Shown: positions 59,540 through 64,000 of the stretch, piece by piece
How the letters are laid out: each line of letters begins with the position of its first letter
Position numbering within the stretch: the first letter of the stretch is position 1
DNA from: Streptomyces spiralis
GTDB lineage: Bacteria > Actinomycetota > Actinomycetes > Streptomycetales > Streptomycetaceae
Reading direction: 5' to 3'
DNA: 64,000 nt
Assembly (NCBI RefSeq): GCF_014654675.1
Contig: NZ_BNBC01000020.1
Location: 1-64,000 of the forward strand
Program-made: the position numbers and the translations under genes
The notes under the pieces: generated by a model
Seen by the model: only the letters and a program-made list of their open reading frames with translations
The model's database searches: none
Told to the model about the DNA's origin: nothing

Positions 59540-60205
59540 TTACAACTCGGGCGCGCTCACACCCGTACGAGTGAGGGCGTCCACGACCGCGTCCACCACG
59601 GCCTCCACATCCGGCACCCACGGCGAGGCGGAGCCGGGTAACGGCGCGCGCTCCCAGCGGATCTGCCCGGCCCCGGTCTCGGAAGGGGGCAGGGCGAGGT
59701 AGCCGCCCTCGCCGTGGAAGCGGAGCGAGCCGGGCACGAAGTCCTTGGCGTGGAGGAGTTCGCCGAGCTGCTCCAGGGAGTAGGGCTTGACGAGGATCGA
59801 CCAGCGCGTGGGCGAGGCCACCACCGGGCCGAGCCGCATGCCGACACGGTCGAGCGCACCGAGAGCACGAGCGGCGGCGAGGGCCGGCAGGCTCACCGCG
59901 CAGGGGGCCGTGCCACCGGTGGCCAGGATGATCGGCGCGGTCGGCCGGTTGGTCCACCACCAGCCCACCATCCGGGCGTCGGTGGTGGCCGCCAGCAGAC
60001 CGGGGTCGAAGGGGTGTGCGCCGGGCACCGTGCACTCGGGGTCGGGGCAGCCGCAGCGGCCCGGGTGCCGCGGATCCTGCGCCACGCCCGGGAGTACCGG
60101 CCACCGCCACTGGGTCGCGAAGGTCAGGGCCGCGCTGATCGGCTCAGGCCTCCCGTCGCTGCGCCGGGACAGGAGCCTGCGTCGCCTTCCGGGGATCTCG
60201 CGCAT
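59540..60205 (-). CDS. Prim-pol-like protein (bifunctional DNA primase/polymerase, degenerate)
   Basis: 221 residues. AALTFATQWRWPVLPGV, CGCPDPECTVPGAHPFDPGLLAATTDARMVGWWWTNRPTAPIILATGG and the final FHGEGGYLALPPSETGAGQIRWERAP follow the order of prim-pol proteins, including the Cys/His insert, but the DLD metal motif is absent (APCAVSLPALAAA stands where it should be). It is probably an inactive relative of the protein at 49912. ATG at 60205 follows AAAGGAA. Confidence 0.75.
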   Translation of the reverse strand: MREIPGRRRRLLSRRSDGRPEPISAALTFATQWRWPVLPGVAQDPRHPGRCGCPDPECTVPGAHPFDPGLLAATTDARMVGWWWTNRPTAPIILATGGTAPCAVSLPALAAARALGALDRVGMRLGPVVASPTRWSILVKPYSLEQLGELLHAKDFVPGSLRFHGEGGYLALPPSETGAGQIRWERAPLPGSASPWVPDVEAVVDAVVDALTRTGVSAPEL

Positions 60206-60768
60206 GAGCGCTCGTTCCTTTCCGTTGCACCGCTGGCAACACCGTGGGCCACATCACACCATGGATCGATCACTTCACTGTGCGTACCTGTTGGCGCATC
60301 ACGCCCCTGCCTTCAGGCGGGGGTACCCCTATGGGCCGAGCATTGACTGCTTTCCGCGGCAGCCCCGTCCGTGCGTCTACCAGGAGCACGGGCGTGGCGT
60401 GGGGTGGCGGAGCATGGCGTTTTGCTGTCGCGCGTTCTGCTCTCCGCCGCCTTCACGCGAGGATGGGGCACGGTCGTCGGTGGCTAAGACGCCCGGGTCC
60501 ATCACCAGGTTCCGGGTGACTCTCAACCACCCCTGGCCTTCTCCGAGTACGTACCCATCACGACCGCTGTGACGCTCTGTGGAGCAAACCCAGTCGACCG
60601 CAATAGACCGTTACCCGAGGCAGTTTCAAGCCAACTTGATTGTTGCGCAAGGGGGCTGAAGAAAGACCCGTACGGGCTCCTGGACACCAGGAATCCCGGC
60701 AGGACAATGCTGGACATCCCCTCACGAGTGCGTGTACATGTGGAGACACTGCTGGCGGCGCAGAAGAC
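60206..60768. other. Intergenic region, including a possible frameshifted 5' end of the next gene
   Basis: 563 bases. Most of it holds no recognisable gene. From 60707 a frame with AGGA before its ATG reads MLDIPSRVRVHVETLLAAQ and then becomes unlike protein; one base shift at about 60764-60768 would join it to DMGVCDAFEQY of the GAF-PP2C gene. Confidence 0.5.
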
Positions 60769-62253
60769 ATGGGGGTTTGCGATGCTTTCGAGCAGTACGC
60801 GCCGGTCGGAAAGCCGGACGCCATGAACGCCCCTCACCCTTCGAAAGTGGCTGGAATCGATTCAACGGTTCCCGCTCCCGCACACACTGTCCCGCCCGTT
60901 CCCTCAGCCCCGGGCACCTCTCCGGCCGCCACCGCCCACGACGCGCACTCCCCCCACACCCCGTACCCGCCGGGCGCCCTGCTGCAGGACCGGCTCGCCG
61001 GCTGGGTCTCCGACCTGACGACCCTGCACGAGCTGACCGAGCGGCTGGCCCGTACGGACCGGCTCGACGCCGCCCTGAAGGAACTGCTGCGCGCCGGTGC
61101 CGCCCTGGTGGGCGCCCGGCGCGGTCTCGTCGTCCTGGAACCGGACGACGGACTGGGCCCCCGCACCACCATCGGGCTGGGACTCGCCCGCGCCGATCTC
61201 GGGCACATCGAGACCGTGCCGCGCGGCGTGATGCCGTACGGCGCGCTTCTCGACACCGCCGCCGGACTGCCGGGCGGCACCGGCGAGATCGTGCGCCCCG
61301 ACCTGTTCGCCGAGGACGGCCTCGACCCCCGCCACCGGGAGGTGGCCGCCCGCCTCGGCTACGCCGCCGGCTACGCGCTGCCCCTGTCCACCGAGGCCGC
61401 CGGCCGCCTCGGCGCCGCCCTGTGGCTCTACGACGAGCCCGCCGAACCCGCCGAGCGCCCACGCCATCTCGCCGGTCTCTACGTCCGCTTCGCCACCGAG
61501 CACCTGGCGCGCCTGCTCGACTGCGAGCGCACGCGCGCGTGCATGGCGACGATGTACGAGGAGCTGCTGCCCACCCGGCTGCCGCGCGTCCCCGGGGTCC
61601 AGCTCGCCGCCCGGCACCGCACCGGCCCGCGCGGGGGCGGCGACTGGTACGACGCGCTGCCGCTGCCCGAGGGCGCGCTCGGTCTCGCGGTCGGCTCGGT
61701 CACCGGCTCCGGCCCCGGCGCGGTCGCCGCGATGGGCCGGCTGCGCGCCTCCCTGCGGGCGTACGCGGTGATGGAGGGCGAGGACCCGGTGGCCGTCCTC
61801 TCCGACCTCGAACTGCTGCTGCGGCTGACCGAGCCCGCCCGCTCCGCCACCGCCCTGTTCGCCTACTGCGAGCCGGAGCTGCGCCGGATCACCCTGGCCG
61901 GCGCCGGGCACAGCCCTCCACTGCTGCTCGGCGGGCGGCGCACGGAGTTCGTGGAGACGTCCGTGTCCGCGCCGCTGGGCATGCTCGCCTGCTGGGAGGC
62001 GCCCAGCGTGGAGTTCCAGGTGGCCGCGGGCGAAACGGTGCTGCTCTACACCGACGGGCTGCTGCACCGCACCGGCGATCCCGTCGACCGTGCCTTCGCC
62101 CGGCTGCACGCGGCGGCGGCGAGCGTCCCGCGCGCGGTGCGCCACGACGTGGGGGCGGTCGCCGACCATGTGCTGCGCACGGTCCTGCCGAACGGCCTGG
62201 ACAGGACCGACGGCGCGGAGGACGTGGCACTGCTGGCGGCGCGCTTCGACTAG
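60769..62253 (+). CDS. GAF-PP2C (SpoIIE-type) phosphatase-like protein
   Basis: 494 residues from the ATG at 60769. A Pro/Ala-rich N-terminus is followed by a GAF domain (about 75-250, LTTLHELTERLARTDRLDAALKELLRAGAALVGARRGLVVLEPD). The PP2C/SpoIIE domain has RGGGDWYDALPLPEGALGLAVGSVTGSGPGA, GAGHSPPLLLGG, LLYTDGLLHRTGDP and EDVALLAARFD. The metal-binding Asp of the usual GDVxGxG motif is Ser here (VGSVTGSG), so activity may be weak or lost. The true start may lie at 60707 in another frame (see the region before). The natural target is probably an anti-anti-sigma protein. Confidence 0.85.
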   Translation: MGVCDAFEQYAPVGKPDAMNAPHPSKVAGIDSTVPAPAHTVPPVPSAPGTSPAATAHDAHSPHTPYPPGALLQDRLAGWVSDLTTLHELTERLARTDRLDAALKELLRAGAALVGARRGLVVLEPDDGLGPRTTIGLGLARADLGHIETVPRGVMPYGALLDTAAGLPGGTGEIVRPDLFAEDGLDPRHREVAARLGYAAGYALPLSTEAAGRLGAALWLYDEPAEPAERPRHLAGLYVRFATEHLARLLDCERTRACMATMYEELLPTRLPRVPGVQLAARHRTGPRGGGDWYDALPLPEGALGLAVGSVTGSGPGAVAAMGRLRASLRAYAVMEGEDPVAVLSDLELLLRLTEPARSATALFAYCEPELRRITLAGAGHSPPLLLGGRRTEFVETSVSAPLGMLACWEAPSVEFQVAAGETVLLYTDGLLHRTGDPVDRAFARLHAAAASVPRAVRHDVGAVADHVLRTVLPNGLDRTDGAEDVALLAARFD

Positions 62254-62414
62254 GGCTCCACCAGGGCTCTACGGTTCGCACAGCGCTTCCGACGGTTCGG
62301 CCAGTGCCTCCGGCGGTTCGGCCGGTGCTCCCGGTAACAGGTGCTGCCGCCTCGGGCCCCTTCCGTACGACCGTACGATGGGGGTGGTCCAGTGCCGTAC
62401 CTAGGAGGAAGACC

Positions 62415-63893
62415 GTGTCGGAGGAGCTCACCACCCCGGAGACCCCGGAGAACGAGTCCGAAGAGCCGATCAAGCAGCGCAAGAACGGCCTGTACCCGGG
62501 CGTGTCCGACGAGCTCGCCGAGAACATGAAGTCCGGCTGGGCCGACACCGAGCTGCGCGACCTGAAGCCGATCGAGCAGGCGGAGCACACCGCCCGCCGT
62601 CGCGCCGCGCTGTCCGCGCGCTTCCCCGGTGAGCGCCTGGTGATCCCCGCGGGCAACCTGAAGACCCGCTCCAACGACACCGAGTACGCCTTCCGCTCCT
62701 CGGTCGAGTACGCCTACCTCACCGGCAACCAGACCGAGGACGGCGTGCTGGTCCTGGAGCCGACCACCTCCCCGGACGGCACGAGCGGCCACCGGGAGAC
62801 GATCTACCTGCTCCCCCGCTCCGACCGGGAGAACGGCGAGTTCTGGCTCTCCGGCCAGGGCGAGCTGTGGGTCGGCCGCCGCCACTCCCTGGCCGAGGCC
62901 GAGCAGCTGTACGGCATCCCGGCCTCCGACGTGCGCGAGCTGCCTCAGAAGCTGAAGGAGGCCACCGGCCCGGTCCGTGTGGTGCGCGGCTACGACGCCG
63001 GCATCGAGGCGGCCCTGACCGACAAGGTCACCGGCGAGCGCGACGAGGAGCTGCGCGTCTTCCTGTCCGAGGCCCGGCTGATCAAGGACAAGTTCGAGAT
63101 CGGCGAGCTGCAGAAAGCCGTCGACTCCACGGTCCGCGGCTTCGAGGACGTGGTGAAGGTCCTCGACAAGGCCGAGGCGACCAGCGAGCGCTACATCGAG
63201 GGCACGTTCTTCCTCCGCGCGCGCGTGGAGGGCAACGACGTCGGCTACGGCACCATCGCCGCCGCCGGCCCCCACGCCTGCACGCTGCACTGGGTCCGCA
63301 ACGACGGCCCGGTCCGCTCCGGCGACCTGCTCCTGCTGGACGCGGGCGTGGAGACGCACACGTACTACACCGCCGACGTCACCCGCACCCTGCCGATCAG
63401 CGGCCGCTTCTCCGAGATCCAGAAGAAGATCTACGACGCCGTGTACGAGGCCCAGGAGGCCGGCATCGCGGCGGTCAAGCCGGGTGCCAAGTACCGCGAC
63501 TTCCACGACGCCGCCCAGCGCGTGCTCACCGAGAAGCTGGTGGAGTGGGGCCTGGTCGAGGGCCCCGTGGAGCGAGTCCTGGAGCTCGGCCTGCAGCGCC
63601 GCTGGACGCTGCACGGCACCGGCCACATGCTCGGCATGGACGTCCACGACTGCGCCGCCGCGCGCACCGAGACGTACGTCGACGGCACGCTGGAGCCGGG
63701 CATGGTCCTCACCGTCGAGCCGGGCCTGTACTTCCAGGCCGACGACCTGACCGTGCCGGAGGAGTACCGGGGCGTCGGTGTCCGCATCGAGGACGACATC
63801 CTGGTCACCGAGGACGGCAACCGGAACCTCTCGGCGGGCCTGCCGCGCCGCTCCGACGAGGTCGAGGCCTGGATGGCGTCGCTGAAGGGCTGA
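62415..63893 (+). CDS. pepP: Aminopeptidase P (Xaa-Pro aminopeptidase)
   Basis: 492 residues with GTG after AGGAGGAA. An N-terminal AMP_N domain (VSDELAENMKSGWADTELRDLKPIEQAEHTARRRAALSARFPGERLVIPAG) precedes a pita-bread metallopeptidase with metal ligands in LLLDAGVETHTYYTADVTRTLP (two Asp), HGTGHMLGMDVHDC (His), TVEPGLYF (Glu) and GVRIEDDILVT (Glu). It removes N-terminal residues before proline. The direct repeat CCGTACGACCGTACGA lies about 50 bases before the start. Confidence 0.95.
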   Translation: MSEELTTPETPENESEEPIKQRKNGLYPGVSDELAENMKSGWADTELRDLKPIEQAEHTARRRAALSARFPGERLVIPAGNLKTRSNDTEYAFRSSVEYAYLTGNQTEDGVLVLEPTTSPDGTSGHRETIYLLPRSDRENGEFWLSGQGELWVGRRHSLAEAEQLYGIPASDVRELPQKLKEATGPVRVVRGYDAGIEAALTDKVTGERDEELRVFLSEARLIKDKFEIGELQKAVDSTVRGFEDVVKVLDKAEATSERYIEGTFFLRARVEGNDVGYGTIAAAGPHACTLHWVRNDGPVRSGDLLLLDAGVETHTYYTADVTRTLPISGRFSEIQKKIYDAVYEAQEAGIAAVKPGAKYRDFHDAAQRVLTEKLVEWGLVEGPVERVLELGLQRRWTLHGTGHMLGMDVHDCAAARTETYVDGTLEPGMVLTVEPGLYFQADDLTVPEEYRGVGVRIEDDILVTEDGNRNLSAGLPRRSDEVEAWMASLKG

Positions 63894-63905
63894 TGCGAGT
63901 GTGAG

Positions 63906-63933
63906 GGCCGGGCACCACAGGAGGTGCCCGGCC
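63906..63933 (+). terminator. Terminator after pepP
   Basis: GGCCGGGCACC and GGTGCCCGGCC, 11 perfect pairs with a six-base loop, 13 bases beyond the pepP stop. It has no T run, as is usual in Streptomyces. Confidence 0.85.
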
Positions 63934-63957
63934 ATTCACATGCCTAGGGGGGTTTTC

Positions 63958-64000
63958 GTGGACGTGCACCGGGACGACTTCTGGTCCGGTGTCGGGGTGG
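63958..64000 (+). CDS. Start of a further gene, cut by the window edge
   Basis: A GTG preceded by TAGGGGGG opens VDVHRDDFWSGVGV and remains open to the end. There are too few residues to identify it. Confidence 0.35.
   Translation, partial: MDVHRDDFWSGVGV

Overview
The window reads as chromosomal DNA of a Streptomyces. Base composition and third codon positions are very G+C rich, GTG and TTG starts are frequent, and the gene set is typical of the genus: a SigF/SigN-type sigma pair, a NepA-like secreted protein, a subtilisin inhibitor, DUF2637 and DUF5926 proteins, and SpoIIE-type phosphatases. From upp/tadA to the SigE-type ECF factor the order resembles the core region of S. coelicolor that holds sigF, sigN and nepA. 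That comparison is from memory, not from a search.

Region by region. (1) 1-5.4 kb: small redox and regulator pairs, namely an SDR with a divergent XRE regulator, an HxlR regulator with a divergent NmrA-like reductase, and a CrtI-like FAD oxidoreductase. (2) 5.4-11.9 kb, minus strand: a DUF2637 membrane protein with a small partner, then a run of penicillin acylase, siderophore-type acetyltransferase and CopC-CopD fusion lying behind a near-perfect iron box. (3) 12-18.8 kb: a HhH-GPD repair protein, an HdeD-like membrane protein, several small conserved proteins, a LytR_C protein, upp, the TadA-associated protein, tadA, tRNA-Ser(CGA) and a Dabb protein. (4) 18.9-21 kb: two SigB/SigF-family sigma factors. 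(5) 21.1-28.7 kb: a MarR gene and an MFS pump carrying extra beta-sandwich modules, a YceI protein with the same module, a PPOX protein, and a TetR/MFS pair with a clear operator. (6) 28.8-36.1 kb, minus strand: a GT39-like glycosyltransferase, GT2-GtrA, and an OmpR-type two-component system, translationally coupled in pairs, then an amidohydrolase. (7) 37.0-40.4 kb: a decayed integrative element flanked by copies of the 3' end of tRNA-Arg(ACG). It holds a truncated flavoprotein gene, a sortase-like gene, a SpoIIE phosphatase and an integrase remnant. (8) 40.6-46.3 kb: tRNA-Ser(GCU), a subtilisin inhibitor and a 1528-residue hybrid kinase that has lost its phospho-acceptor histidine. (9) 46.3-53.7 kb: an acyl-CoA ligase, a SigE-type ECF factor, NepA-like protein, a prim-pol protein, a secreted amidase-like protein with a lipoprotein, an FMN reductase and tRNA-Ser(UGA). 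(10) 53.8-64 kb: an HtrA-like protease, a glycerophosphodiesterase, an RsbW-like ATPase, a DUF5926 protein, a structured intergenic region, a second prim-pol-like protein, a GAF-PP2C protein and aminopeptidase P.

The most interesting signals are these: the iron-box siderophore-modification genes; the tRNA-Arg island, whose phosphatase frame now runs through the integrase remnant and stops inside the tRNA gene; the degenerate hybrid kinase with a basic-repeat linker; the carboxypeptidase-regulatory-like module shared by an MFS pump and a cytosolic YceI protein; and several sharp inverted-repeat operators next to regulator genes. All functional calls come from reading motifs in the sequence. 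No database search was run.
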